A stretch of 64,000 bases of DNA from Brevipalpus yothersi. Its lineage: Eukaryota; Arthropoda; Arachnida; Trombidiformes; Tenuipalpidae. Position numbers and translations under genes: made by a program. Below are positions 13,701 through 24,973 of the stretch, in pieces (the stretch's first letter is position 1; the number at the start of each line of letters is the position of its first letter). The stretch is taken from the NCBI GenBank assembly GCA_003956705.1, contig QZCP01000080.1, forward strand, positions 62,001-126,000. Reading direction: 5' to 3'. The notes below the pieces were generated by a model. It was not told the DNA's origin. It did no database searches and saw only the letters and a list, made by a program, of their open reading frames with translations.

Positions 13701-16001
13701 CTCATGAATTATCTTCTGATCAGTATCAGTAGTGCGATTGATATAATCTCCAGACGTAATTACATAGATACGATTGTCTCTGACTTTTAGGTCTCTAATT
13801 TTTATCGATCTATTGGATGCGATCTTTCCATCATCAATAATGCTCCCAAGCCAGAAAGCTAAATTGAGGGCCTCTTTCATTGACCTCTTGAATCTTTTTG
13901 TTAGTTCGCTCAAAGGACAACCAATAAGAGAAGAAATTTGTATGCCCAAAAATTCGAAACAATTCACCAATAGAAGTTGACTCGCAACAGTTGCTACAAT
14001 CTTTTCTGTTAAACAATTTGGACTCGATTCTCCGAGTATCATACTTATCAGATCGATTCCCATGCAATCAGAGTGCTTGGAGAGGCTGTCCAACAAGCTC
14101 GAAAAAAGTGGAATATTCCGAAAAGCTTCATCAAACTTAATAGAATGAGATGGAAGAGCGATAGCTAGACTCTGTGAGTTATGGGTTGCGACGTTGACAA
14201 TGTCAGAGTGATAGAATGGATCAATTTTACTCTCTTCTAATATAGAGTAGCTCTTATATGGCATCGAGGCAGTTTTCGAGTAACTGTAGAAGAGATCCAA
14301 GAATCCAGGTGTGATTGAGCCCCGATTTTCTTCCAAAAACTGCTGAATTCGTCGAACCCCTTCCAGAGTTCGGCTACAGATTGGAACAAGTCTAGAGATT
14401 TTTGTATTAGATTCCAATTGCATGATAGATTTTACTTCATGGCCTCTCAACACAATATGAGCATTTGAACCGCCAAAACCGAGACAATTCAAAGCGATGT
14501 ATTTGCCCTTGAAAGGAATTTTCTCGATAACTGGTCTCATTTTACCAGTTGTGAGAACATTTATCTTCGGGTTTGGCTTTTTGAAATGGATATTCGGTGG
14601 TATAGAGCCACACTGGAAGATTATATTAGCTTTAACAATTGCACACAAGCCGGCTGCAGTTTCTGCATGGCCCATATTCGATTTGAGGCAGCCAATCATG
14701 AGAGGATCATCAGATGATCTTTTTTGACAGAAAACATCATGAATCGCTTGAGTTTCTACTGGGTCACCAGCTTGAGTTCCTGTGATGTGACCTTCTATAT
14801 AGCTGATTGTGTTTGGATCGAGATCTATTTCATCATAAGTTTCAGCCATCAATCGACGCTGAGAGTGGAGAGCTGGAAACAGAGGTCCTTGCTCTTTGTA
14901 GCCATCAGCATTTGAGCGGGAATTAGCTATAGTTGAATAGATTCGTTTGGCTTCCGATTTAAGCTGGAGAACAATACAGCACACAGCTTCACTTCTACCA
15001 TAACCATCAGCTGATTCATCCAGGCATCTACTTCTGCCCGAGGTAGACACCATCATTAGTTCTCGGAATGCAAGAGTAACCTTTGGAATCAAGCAAATAT
15101 TGTAGCTTGCCACCAGAGCTTTATCACAGATTCCCGTCTTGAGTGCTATGAAAGCCTCATTTAGAGCAGAAAAACTGGACCCACAGGCAGTGTCGAACTG
15201 AGCTACAGGACCTTTCAGGCCAAATGTTCTCGAAATTATTGATGGATAGTCTTGAAGATATTCGGTTATATTATTTGGATCACACAAGAGAGCTAGTTCT
15301 GTTTCCTTGAAACAGGATCCATAGTAGAACCCGGTCTTCGATCCATTCAATTCTCTTACCTCCAAACCTATGCGTAAAAAAAAGTTTTCTCAGCTGCTCT
15401 ACGAAGAAGAAACTGAAAGGAGAAAGGAAAGACAGAAGAGAGATTTTTCTTCAACTAACCAGCATCGACGATTGCTTCGAATGAAACCTCTAGAAGTTTT
15501 CTCAGTTGAGGATCCATCCAATGAGCGTGCTTGTGAGGTATATTGAAAAACTGAGCGTCGAAACGGTGAAGATTTTCAACTTTACCAGAGTGAGATGGGA
15601 AACCATCAGTTCCTTAGAGATAAATAGAGTTTAAGAGGAGAAAAATGAGAATCAATTGAAAAATTGAATTGTTTCTTTCTGAGTGCCAACAAGTCCAGTA
15701 ATATATAAATTAATTGGCAGGAAATAATAGTTTTCTTTTTCTCAACTTTTTTAAAGCAGCTTGTAACTTCGTGGGAAGAGGGACTGATCCCCCATATTCC
15801 ATTCTAATTACCTGCTTGGAAGCGATCATTTCCGGAAGTCATCATATCAATACCATCGAATAGGTTGTCAGTAAACTCTTTTATGTTTTGTGATTTAGGA
15901 AAGCGTCCAGACATCCCTGATATAACAACATCCTCTCTAATGCACCACTTCCGTCGAACATAATCTAGTTTCGAGCTAGATGAATCATAATTTTCACTCA
16001 T
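7778..16001 (-). CDS. type I fatty acid synthase with degenerate acyltransferase domain
   Basis: Multidomain cytosolic synthase of about 2501 residues, close to the usual animal FAS length. Exons: 16001-15812, 15612-15460, 15367-10853, 10525-7977, 7876-7778, all GT-AG and phase-consistent. Start is the ATG giving MSENYD, with A at -3. Domains in order: ketosynthase (DTACGSS, Cys about 176; His about 308 in GHITGT; NMGH His about 348); acyltransferase remnant; dehydratase (HVVDGR about 839, downstream CDS Asp); pseudo-methyltransferase region; enoyl reductase (GSGGVG); ketoreductase (GGFGGFG, NYSLGN); carrier protein (GLDSL serine); thioesterase (GYSFGG). The short last exon supplies the thioesterase His in GNHHD. 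The acyltransferase nucleophile motif, normally GHSxGE, reads GCPLSE at 13905-13922, so Ser is Pro and His is Cys. The ketosynthase HGTGT motif is HITGT. No stop or frameshift is seen, so it looks like a functional but specialised synthase. Confidence 0.93.
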
Positions 16002-17586
16002 CGTTAATTCAGCGAGAAAACAGTTTAGGACACGTTCAAAAATTGGTGAATACCGATCTCCTGGATTTGAAATTAAGATATCACGATGCGAGCATGGATT
16101 CTGATTCAACCAAAGAATCATCAATCACAGATTGCTGTAAAGAAATATTGCATGTAAAATAGACGAATCAAATTTCAAATGAGGAGAACCAAGTCGCAGC
16201 TGGCTTGGCTTTCTTAATGCGGATCGAACAGTTACAACAAGAATAATAATTATAATGTATACTGAGACCTATTCATGTATATAAGTGCACACATGTACAG
16301 ATAGAGATAGCATGAGAGTGGAAGAGCGAAACTTTGATCATAGATAGATATTCAGCTCAAATTGATCAGCTTCTTCCATGGAAACAATTAATCGGTTTCA
16401 TTGACTCAAGATATTGGTCCAGTCAATTTAGTTGCAAACCAACCTTCCAATCAAACAATTCAGATTATCAATCTGGAAATTATTTTTATTATAAATTAAT
16501 TAGTCAGTCGAATAATCAATCAATTAATTTTGAGGTAACTAAATGTAAGATACTGATGCTGACATTTGTAGATACTCAACAGTCACTTCACTATTTTGGC
16601 GGCAAACCTTCCAAAACTTTTAGACCCAAAACAAATTCAGTCAACTAAGTTTGTCAAAAAAGCACATGGTCAAGCATTCAATGAATTTGATTAACTAAAT
16701 CAGTTCAAGTTTCGAAAAATTTCCATCATCAGTGTAGTAAATTCACCTTCTTAATCTGTGATACTTTCCCCTCAAACGCAAAAAGGATTCACGTTGGATT
16801 TGAAAATTCAGTCTTTGATAATACATAATAATATAAGTGTCATTGAACTGTTTTTTTTTATAGAAAAATGTGCAGCCTGTGATATGTTGACATGTAATTA
16901 GCCCAATGTAATCTTGGTGGATCAAACATCATCATAATTAACAAAGATTTTTCCATTGATCTCATTTTGGTACGGTTTGGAATATATTTCTCGAATCGAA
17001 TGTCCGTCACGGATCAGAAGTAATTCTTGATTTTGTTTGCAAGATCTAGTATCAATGTAACAACACTTTACATATTGCTATGGAATGATAATTGAATGCT
17101 CATATTGTTCGATTATCTGCTAATTAATGATGTTCATCATCAAATTTTGCTACGAACAAAAGGGCTTATTATCAATCAATCGTGCCTCATTGCTACATCT
17201 TCCAAAGCTGTACGTGTACAGCATGTGAGATGAAGGCTAAAACTGCATCTTGTTGATGTTCCGAGGTAATCAACAAGGTAAACATACATGTAAGGAGAGA
17301 CTGGATTCATTTCTTCCCAGAGAGGCTCACATCCTGATTGTTATCATTTGAGCGAAAGCAGCTTTCCCAGATCTTAATTATTCCGAGGATTATGCCTCAG
17401 GCTATACAGGTATCGATTGAGGCCAACATCAACAAGCAAGAAGCTGCGCAATTTGGAATCAAAGGAGTTTGGTTAACCAGAATGACTTTTTGGTTTGTTT
17501 CTGCTTCCTTTATTGCCATGTGGGAACAGAATTCTGTGGAAAAATAATTCATCAATTGTGAATGAAGTTTTCATCTACTAAATTCT
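16002..17586. promoter_or_regulatory. divergent intergenic region between FAS and ABCH genes
   Basis: The left synthase starts at 16001 going left and the ABCH gene starts at 17587 going right, so this 1.6-kb interval must carry both promoters. It is AT-rich with no supportable coding exon; open frames at 16334-16648 and 17338-17547 have no domain and no paralogue in the window. No specific promoter element could be identified. Confidence 0.45.
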
Positions 17587-19725
17587 ATGATGAATTGTGT
17601 AACTGATGTGAACAATGTTTCTTTCACTTTTCCACAATCGAGAGATAATAATTCTATCATCATACGAGATGTGTCGATTCAAACTTATTCATCGCAAATA
17701 TTGGCCATTGTGGGGCCTAGTGGATGTGGAAAGACAACTTTAATTAAACTCATCATTTCTTTGTTACCTGTTGATGATGGAAAAATTACCCTATTTGGAT
17801 ATGATTGTACCAATAACCCGAAAAATCGTGATATTGTTGGTGTTCCTGGTCCTAATCTCGGATTTATGCCCCAGGAAGATGCGCTCGCCGAAGATTTGAC
17901 TGTTCGCGAGTGTCTCTACATGTATGGTATCCTCAATCGGATGGAGCCATCATTAATCAATCAGAGAATTCGAAAAATTCTAACAGATCTCGATCTAATT
18001 GATGCTGAGAGAAATTATATTTTCAATCTGAGTGGTGGCATGAAACGCCGTGTTTCACTTAGCATTGCGATTCTTCATTCACCTCAACTACTAGTACTAG
18101 ATGAGCCAACTGTTGGCGTTGATCCGATTCTGAGACATCGTATATGGCAATTAATGGAGACAATGAAAAATGATGGAGCCAGTATTTTGATTACCACACA
18201 TTATATAGAAGAATGTGGACATGCTGATGTTATGTGTTTCATGCGAAGTGGTCAAATTTTGGAATCAGAATCACCTCAAACTATAAGCAAAAGAGATGGA
18301 TTTGTTTCGTTCGAAAAAGTTTTCCTAGACTTATGTTCGGTGGAAAAATCTAAACTCGAACCAACTGATAATTCTCCAAAGTCTGAGGCACCAACTGCTA
18401 TGCCTAGGAATTTCACTCTACCAAAGTCATATGAGACCAAATTCTGGTTTAATATTCGAATTTTCATCATTCTTGTGTATCGCTATTTTCACCTGTTCGT
18501 ATTCACTCCAGCATCATTTTTCTGTATATTAGGTGTTCCAACATTCAATGTTTACTCGAATTATTTGGCACTCTCCGACGACCTTACACATGTACCAATT
18601 GGACTATGTATACAGAATCAATCTCTCTACAATGATACTGCTCTACTCAAAAGGCTGAACATTGAACCAGCGTGCCTCGAGTGCATTCATCCTAACCACT
18701 TTCCAGAGTTTATCAGCAGCCGAGTTTTCGACGTCACCAAATACGATAATATTGACTTGGCCATCAATGATTTATCGAAACTCAAGATTCGCGCTGCTGT
18801 ACACATTCCAGAAGGTTTTGCTGATGCTTTTTTCCAGAAACTTGTTCTTGATTGGTCTGAATTAGATGCTAAATTGATAAAAGACTCCCAAGTTACAGTG
18901 TATGTCGATGCATCCAATGAACACATTCTCAAATCTGTCGAAGGATATTTATCTTACTCATATTCAAAGTATTGGGAAGCTTCAAAAGGCAATCTGAGCC
19001 TCAAGCAACTGTCAACATATCCGATGAAATATGAGGGATCAATTATTGATGGACGAAAAATTGAAGATCCTCCATCACATAGCTGGTTCCTAATGGGAGC
19101 GGTAGTTGTTTCAATTACTTCTGCCAGTATCATTATCGCTGGTTCTGCTATTATTCGAGAGGTGAAAGATCAATCGATACAACGGTACATCTCCACTGGT
19201 CTTCCCTGTTTTTATATCTTTCTGGTCCAATTTTTATCGAACTTGGTTTTCATAGGACTTTCCGGTATTCTTTCGCTGGCAACTACGCTTTACCTGTTGA
19301 ATGAAGGATGTCGAGGATCGCTTCCGCTCGTTTTTGTATTTATAATTGGAATCATATCGAATAGTATTTTGGTTGGCCAATTGATTGGTTTGAGTCAACT
19401 TAGTGAAGTATTGGTCCTCATACTTGGCCTAGCTGTTTCCTATGTAACTGCCAGCACAGAAGGGGCATATTTTCCACTAGAAAGACTGCCCTACTATTTG
19501 GAATATCTGTCTAAACTGCTTCCTAATACCAGGCCCATGGACGCTATGAGAAAAATAGTGCTTGTTGGAATCCACTTCGACAATCCGATAGTTGTTGGCG
19601 GCTTGTTTACGATGATTTTTTATTTTATTATTCTTTTTCCAGCTTCATATATGCTAACAAGTGTGCGCATAGGACGAATGAAAAGCAAGAAAAGCCCGAA
19701 ATTACATTCGACTGCTACCCATTAA
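17587..19725 (+). CDS. ABCH-type half ABC transporter
   Basis: Intronless gene of 712 residues with nucleotide-binding domain first and membrane domain second, the ABCG/ABCH order. Visible motifs: Walker A GPSGCGKTT near residue 39, MPQED Q-loop, signature LSGGM, Walker B LLVLDEPTVGVDP, and H-loop TTHYIEE. The C-terminal half has an ABC-2 type membrane domain: one segment around residues 290-320, a large extracellular loop, then about five segments from about 500 to the end. As a half transporter it must dimerise in a membrane. Some arthropod ABCH proteins are implicated in moving lipids to the cuticle; that role here is inferred only from family and neighbours. It diverges from the left synthase and ends about 170 bp before the convergent receptor gene. 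ABCG is the alternative assignment. Confidence 0.9.
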   Translation: MMNCVTDVNNVSFTFPQSRDNNSIIIRDVSIQTYSSQILAIVGPSGCGKTTLIKLIISLLPVDDGKITLFGYDCTNNPKNRDIVGVPGPNLGFMPQEDALAEDLTVRECLYMYGILNRMEPSLINQRIRKILTDLDLIDAERNYIFNLSGGMKRRVSLSIAILHSPQLLVLDEPTVGVDPILRHRIWQLMETMKNDGASILITTHYIEECGHADVMCFMRSGQILESESPQTISKRDGFVSFEKVFLDLCSVEKSKLEPTDNSPKSEAPTAMPRNFTLPKSYETKFWFNIRIFIILVYRYFHLFVFTPASFFCILGVPTFNVYSNYLALSDDLTHVPIGLCIQNQSLYNDTALLKRLNIEPACLECIHPNHFPEFISSRVFDVTKYDNIDLAINDLSKLKIRAAVHIPEGFADAFFQKLVLDWSELDAKLIKDSQVTVYVDASNEHILKSVEGYLSYSYSKYWEASKGNLSLKQLSTYPMKYEGSIIDGRKIEDPPSHSWFLMGAVVVSITSASIIIAGSAIIREVKDQSIQRYISTGLPCFYIFLVQFLSNLVFIGLSGILSLATTLYLLNEGCRGSLPLVFVFIIGIISNSILVGQLIGLSQLSEVLVLILGLAVSYVTASTEGAYFPLERLPYYLEYLSKLLPNTRPMDAMRKIVLVGIHFDNPIVVGGLFTMIFYFIILFPASYMLTSVRIGRMKSKKSPKLHSTATH

Positions 19726-19893
19726 TGGGATCACGAGTTGATTTTTCGTAAAAAGTGCTCTACCTTGTGAGATATGTAGGACTTAATATATGGTGGTTCT
19801 CTCGCCATAAATATTTTTGATATTGGAACCCATGTGTTTCTAGTCGATTTAACTCTAAGGTGGATAGGATTATGAATTTCTCAGTTCAGATTA

Positions 19894-21275
19894 TTAAGTG
19901 GAATTAAAAGTGGCAACTATGAGCATAATCCATCCAGCCAAGTCCAAGAGTACCTAGGCAATTGGAGAATTAATAGCGAAAATCTGAGATAAACCTTCAT
20001 TTTCTCACCAGAACGTATGTTTCTGTGGTCATTCTCATGAAGCTGAAGCAAAAAAATCCTAGTGGACGTGATTCCATCATAGCTGTAATTTCACAGATCT
20101 TATAGCATGTCTTCCACGATATCTGTCGGAGATGCATAATACGATATAAATTTTGCCTGATCGATTCATCCTGAAATCAGTAAAAAACATGTTACCATAT
20201 GAAATTCAATGGTAAAGAAGGCGAACCTTTCTTGCGTTAATTATAGCGAAAAAGTGAAAAACCGTTATGACCAGAATCACACAAATAAAGAGAATGACGA
20301 TAAGACACAATCTCAGAAATACAGATGATCCATGAAGACACCATAGTATGAAATCATTACCAATACATAGTCCAGTAGGAGGAGGAATCCCATCCATTGA
20401 GACAACAGAATGTTGCTATTTTCCACATCTTTATAAATCTTGAGGTAACGATGAAGAAATGCTATCGTATCTCGATTCAGATGCTGATAATTTTTGTCGA
20501 ACTTTTCTGTGTGATTTAAAGCAATTTTCAATCGAGAATATGTGATAGGAGTGTATACATAATAGAAAGCAGAAACTGTGAACATGGCCATTATCGTAGT
20601 AGCATCATGAGACTCTAGAATGAAGAGTATCGGGATCATGATCGAAAGGTAACGATAACCATCAATTATCCAAATTGGAGATGTAGTAAGGAATACCAAT
20701 ATGATCTGACATCCTGTTAACCCAGATATCGCCATTAACTTTCTTCCTAATTCAACATTTCTCCGTAAATTAAGCCACTTTTGTTGATTATTTGAAAATT
20801 CTTCCAAATAGAGTGACTCTTCATAGTTTTTCAGCCATCGGAAAGCCTTCAAATTCCTATTATGTGCTACAGAGATGCCAATAAAGCTTGAAACGGAAAT
20901 TTTGCCAAAAAATATAAACAGATCTATCTGTTCTCGCAATTTACCGAAGAAAAGTCCAGGCTGACAGAGGAGCAAAGATTGTTTCGGTGAAAGGAGGGCA
21001 TAAATCAACAAAAATCTGAAATTATCAGCTATGTAGCCGATGGAAACAATCACCATCAATTTGAAGCTGACTGAATCAATATATCCGGATTTCAGATCCT
21101 TGTACAGAAGACTAGAAGCTTTCAAATATTGAATCATATCATAGTCACTAGCCTTCTTTGGGTTCGGACATTTGATAGGAAAATAGGGAACCATCATCAA
21201 GCGAAAAACTTTTCCCCATGTATTGACACTGATTCTTATATTGTTTTGGAGAGACTGAGCTTTTTGTGAGATCAT
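19894..21275 (-). pseudogene. seven-transmembrane chemoreceptor-like gene, 7-nt frameshift
   Basis: Minus-strand paralogue of the intact receptor at 23580-24973. Exons: 21275-20227, 20170-20009 (162 bp), 19953-19894; both introns are phase 0 near the C-terminus, a pattern typical of arthropod gustatory receptors. The first exon carries hydrophobic segments matching membrane helices 1-5, then reaches a TGA at 20313-20315. Comparison with the related relic at 34.0 kb shows about seven bases missing near 20329-20330. After the shift the frame continues through helix 6, and both downstream exons (MMESRP, then the LLDLAGW helix) are open. So everything except this deletion looks functional, suggesting recent inactivation or an assembly error. 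The first in-frame ATG is at 21275; homology to the relic extends further upstream, so the true start is uncertain. Confidence 0.75.
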
Positions 21276-21954
21276 ATCTCGTAAAGTATTTTTGAAGCTA
21301 CTTTTATGATAAGACAAAAGTAGAATTGCATGAAACTGAGGATTTTCTGATCTTATCACTTTGACGAGAGCACTGTTTTCCAACCTATCTTGATATTCAA
21401 ATGGGTTCTATCAAACGCTTTTCTGCTGGGAGGAAAATCTTTAATGGAATTTGAATCTATCTCAACTAGAGGAGACTTCTCTTTGAAATGTGTTCACAAT
21501 TGAAGTTGGATCAATTCTTGAGCTTACCAAATATTATTGATGTTCGAATATTCAAACCAACGGAAGAGATATTTTATTCTTCCTTTTTTAATGTGATCTA
21601 GCTTTAACTGATGAAGCCCAACTTCTGCCACATTTTGCTGTTTGAATGTCATTGATTTTTCAAAACAAGACTAAACTCAGCTGAACAATGAGAAATTCGA
21701 TATACTATCAAGTTATCTAGTTATTCGATTGCGGAAACTTGAACTGTTTTGTCTATATGAAAAATAAGAGGTAAACTAATGATTATTCGGAGTTGAAATT
21801 CTGATAATGAGCATTATTCGAGCGATCAAAGAGCACCTAAGTTGGAGGAAACAACACAACAAAAGCTCTATTCATCATTACTTCTACCAAGCTGAGGTGA
21901 TAATCTTCATGAAAAGGGTTGAGAATGTTAAAAGACATCATTCTGTCGTTTCCA

Positions 21955-22680
21955 TGTTTTCCAAGTTCTTAGAACGATTATTGTTTATCAATAGTCAGCT
22001 CTTTAATGTACATGATAGATTTCTCATGAATCATTTGATAGGAAGATGGATATTGATATTTGGTGGACAAAATTTGATAAGAGTTACCTAACAACAATAT
22101 GAACAATATAAATCAGTTCAAGATGAACTGCATCCATATCCACTCATATTGACTTTCAGTCATTTCGATCTATGCATAAAAATATTTTACTAGATAGATG
22201 AAAGAAACCCAAAAATTGGGCATAAATGAGAAATGCTCATCAGACAAAGCTATTTTTTAATGAACGAATATCCTTAATTGAAAAACTATAAGATCTTATT
22301 AGGTTGATACTCAAGTTTCCGAAATGAAGGTGAGGATGATATCCGACCAATCAGGGTGGTGAATAAGTTTCTAGGCCCAGCATGTTAGAATTGAGTTAGA
22401 GTTCTAATTTTCCTGCAACGAATAGATCTATTGGCTGAAATGTATGAGTAAATTTTTCATTTGAATTATTCTTCTTCATGCACAAGAAAAATCAGAACTC
22501 TAACTCAATTCTAACATGCTGAGTCTGGAAACTTATTGGCACCCTGATACTTGAAATTTTTTCAACCATACAGTAGATGATATGCATCTCTTCAAACAAT
22601 ATCCATACTCAGTGAAAGTTTTTTCGAAAAATTCAGAACTAATCAACAAATATATAGAAAATTTTATCTCTGAGTGATCA
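21955..22680. repeat. duplicated noncoding segment, copy 1
   Basis: Aligns by eye with 29475-30075 over most of its length, including the stretch ending in a shared ATCTATGCAT. Copy 1 contains a complete inverted-repeat element; copy 2 has lost most of its left arm. The duplicate lies upstream of the second tandem P450, marking this as part of a larger duplicated unit. Confidence 0.85.
22351..22547. mobile_element. MITE with long terminal inverted repeats
   Basis: About 197 bp with imperfect terminal inverted repeats of roughly 55-60 bp. The left end starts TCAGGGTGGTGAATAAG and the right arm, reversed, starts TCAGGGTGCCAATAAG. The arms share the inner core AGCATGTTAGAATTGAG. There is no coding capacity. 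The CAGGGTG terminus resembles the element at 6716, suggesting related mariner-type ends. Confidence 0.75.
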
Positions 22681-23324
22681 TCTTCACTCTCATTTTGGAA
22701 ACTTTATTGTTAACTTTATACTATCATCCAACCTCCTAACTGCATTAGTGTGAGAATTTCTATGTTGTATGCTATCTTCTCATCGATACTTTCATCTCAA
22801 TCCGATTCGAGACTATAATATAATGGAGGGTAGGCCGAAAGTTTTTTATACTGATAATATTATGTTGGAAGCCGGTATTTTTCAGCCATGACATAGCACT
22901 TTTCGTGGATCAAAGGGGTTTGGTAAGACAGTGGTAAGATCTCGTATGGATTAAAAGCATTTTTTTCTAGGTCTAACTTTTTTCTAAATTTTATATTCGA
23001 TATATGACCTCATAATCTGCTAACTAGGGTCGCATTTGAATTAGTTCGAACAACCGACAAAGGAGATATCCAGAAATGGCCCATTCTCGATTTTGGAAAT
23101 TTCATTCGATCTTAGATGAACTTTTGACGAGGATCACGAATATAAGGTCAAAAATTTATTCTCACATTAACATAATTAACATCACAAGTATTCATGAACA
23201 GAACATATCAATAAAGCATAGAAACTGGTTGTAGTAGTGGTAGTTTCGGTTTTAGTGGTCATCTTCACTTGACCACTTCTCTCTGCCTGAAAATTCATAC
23301 ATCGATATAATCGTCTTCATCATC

Positions 23325-23326
<2 letters not shown>

Positions 23327-23356
<30 letters not shown>
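23327..23356. repeat. (CT)n microsatellite
   Basis: About 15 CT units, downstream of the intact receptor gene. Confidence 0.95.
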
Positions 23357-23360
<4 letters not shown>

Positions 23361-23579
23361 CTGACTTTTGATCTATCCGTAATCTGCATGTTAAATACTT
23401 CTGTACATGTTGTCACCAACACTTGGTTCTATTCAATTTAGCCATTAAGCCCATTCACTAACGTTGCTAAGCTGTTTTTTGGCTTGCAAGTGACTTCCAT
23501 GAATTTCCATGATTTTAGAGTAGCCATGACACAACTGTTATTTTTATTGAACAAAATTGAATTAATTCAGATTTTTGCA

Positions 23580-24973
23580 CTATATTTGCTGAGTTGAGTT
23601 GAAAGTTGCAACTATGAGCATTATCCATCCGCACAAGTCCAAGAGTACCTATGAATGTGAGAATTAGTATCAAAAGTTAAAAGACAAGCTCTCATTCTCT
23701 CACCAGAACATATGATTCAGTGGTCATCCTGATGAAACTGAAGCAAGAAAATCCGGAAGGACGTGATTCCATCATGGCTATCACTTCACAAATTTTAGAA
23801 CGAATCTTCCATGGCATCAGACGAAGATGCATGATATGATACAATTCCTGGCGAATAGAATCATCCTGGGAAGAGAAAAACTAAAACCTTAAAAGACGAA
23901 GTAAATCAAAAATTGAAAAATGAGACCTTCCTCACGTTAATCACAGCAAAAAAGTGATAAACTGTGATAAACATGAAAACGCTGACAAAAATGGTTGAAA
24001 TGAAGCATAATTTCATGACCACTGGAGAATTCATCATGAAAATTCCATAGTAAGAGATCAAGATCACTCCATAAGCCAGGAACATCAGGCAGCCCAGCCA
24101 TTTGCCCAAAAAAACGTTGCTGCTCTCGACGTCTCTGTAAATTTTGAGATAGCGATGTAGAGAGGCTCTTGTATCTCGACTCAGATGTTTGCAGTTATTG
24201 TTGAGTTTCTTTATCTGGTCTAAAGTGATTTTCAATCGAGAATAAGTAATGGGAATGTAGGTATAGTAGAATGCACAGACAAGAAAAATAGCCATCACCG
24301 TTAGAGCATTATATGGCAATATGATCATAAGTAAAGGAATCATGATCCAATAGTCACCATAGTCTTGAACCATCCACAATGGAGTTGAGGTGAAAAACTC
24401 AACAATGAATTGAATGTTTATCAATGCGGATAGCACCACTGATTTTCTTCCAAGTTCTACTCTTTTCCTTAATTTGAGCCATTCCTCATCATGATTCGAA
24501 AATTCATCAACGAAAAGTGATTCTTCATAATTTTCAAGCCATTGAAAAGCTTTTGGGTTTCTGTTTGATACTACAGAGGCAATAACGAAAGCCACACCTG
24601 TGAATCTACCCATAAATATCATGAGCAATATTTGATCATGCAAATCTCCGAAGAAAAGTCCAAAATCACACAGAAGCAATGCTTGTTTTGGGCTCAAGAA
24701 AAAATAAATTATCATATATCTAAAACAATCGACTATATAGCCAGAGAGAAGGATTAGAACTATTTTCAAACCAATCGGATCAATTTTCGTTGATTTCGGA
24801 TCAATATATAGGAAACCACAGGCTCTCAGATATTCTAACATATCATAGTCACTGACTCTTTTCGAATTAGGGCGCTTGATGGGATAATAAGGCACAATTA
24901 ACAAGCGAATGATTTTTTTCCAAATATTGCCATGGGCTCCCAAATGGGCTTTACCACTGATTATCTGAACCAT
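23580..24973 (-). CDS. seven-transmembrane chemoreceptor-like protein (gustatory-receptor type)
   Basis: Three exons: 24973-23927, 23865-23704 (162 bp) and 23648-23580, joined by two phase-0 introns; 425 residues. The start is a true ATG (MVQIIS). Seven hydrophobic segments can be seen: five large ones in exon 1 around the GYIVDCFRY, GRFTGVAF, INIQFIVEF, PYNALTVMA and WLGCLMFLAY stretches, one ending HFFAVIN, and a last one in exon 3 (LLDLCGWIML). Size, topology and C-terminal phase-0 introns match arthropod gustatory receptors, but the usual C-terminal TYxxxxxQF motif is not seen, so the family call is tentative. It should act as a ligand-gated channel in sensory membranes if it belongs there. 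The frameshifted paralogue lies about 2.3 kb downstream on the same strand. Confidence 0.75.

Larger units (their letters stand above)
21276..23579. other. intergenic between two receptor genes
   Basis: No gene supported. The part from about 21955 to 22680 is duplicated at 29475-30075. It contains an inverted-repeat element at 22351-22547 and a CT run at 23327-23356. A short open frame at 21807-22091 lies across the start of the duplicated segment and is not conserved in its copy. Confidence 0.6.

Noticed and set aside
16334..16648. 104-codon frame in the FAS-ABCH interval
   Set aside because: Gln/Asn/Ser-rich composition from AT-rich DNA, no domain, no paralogue.
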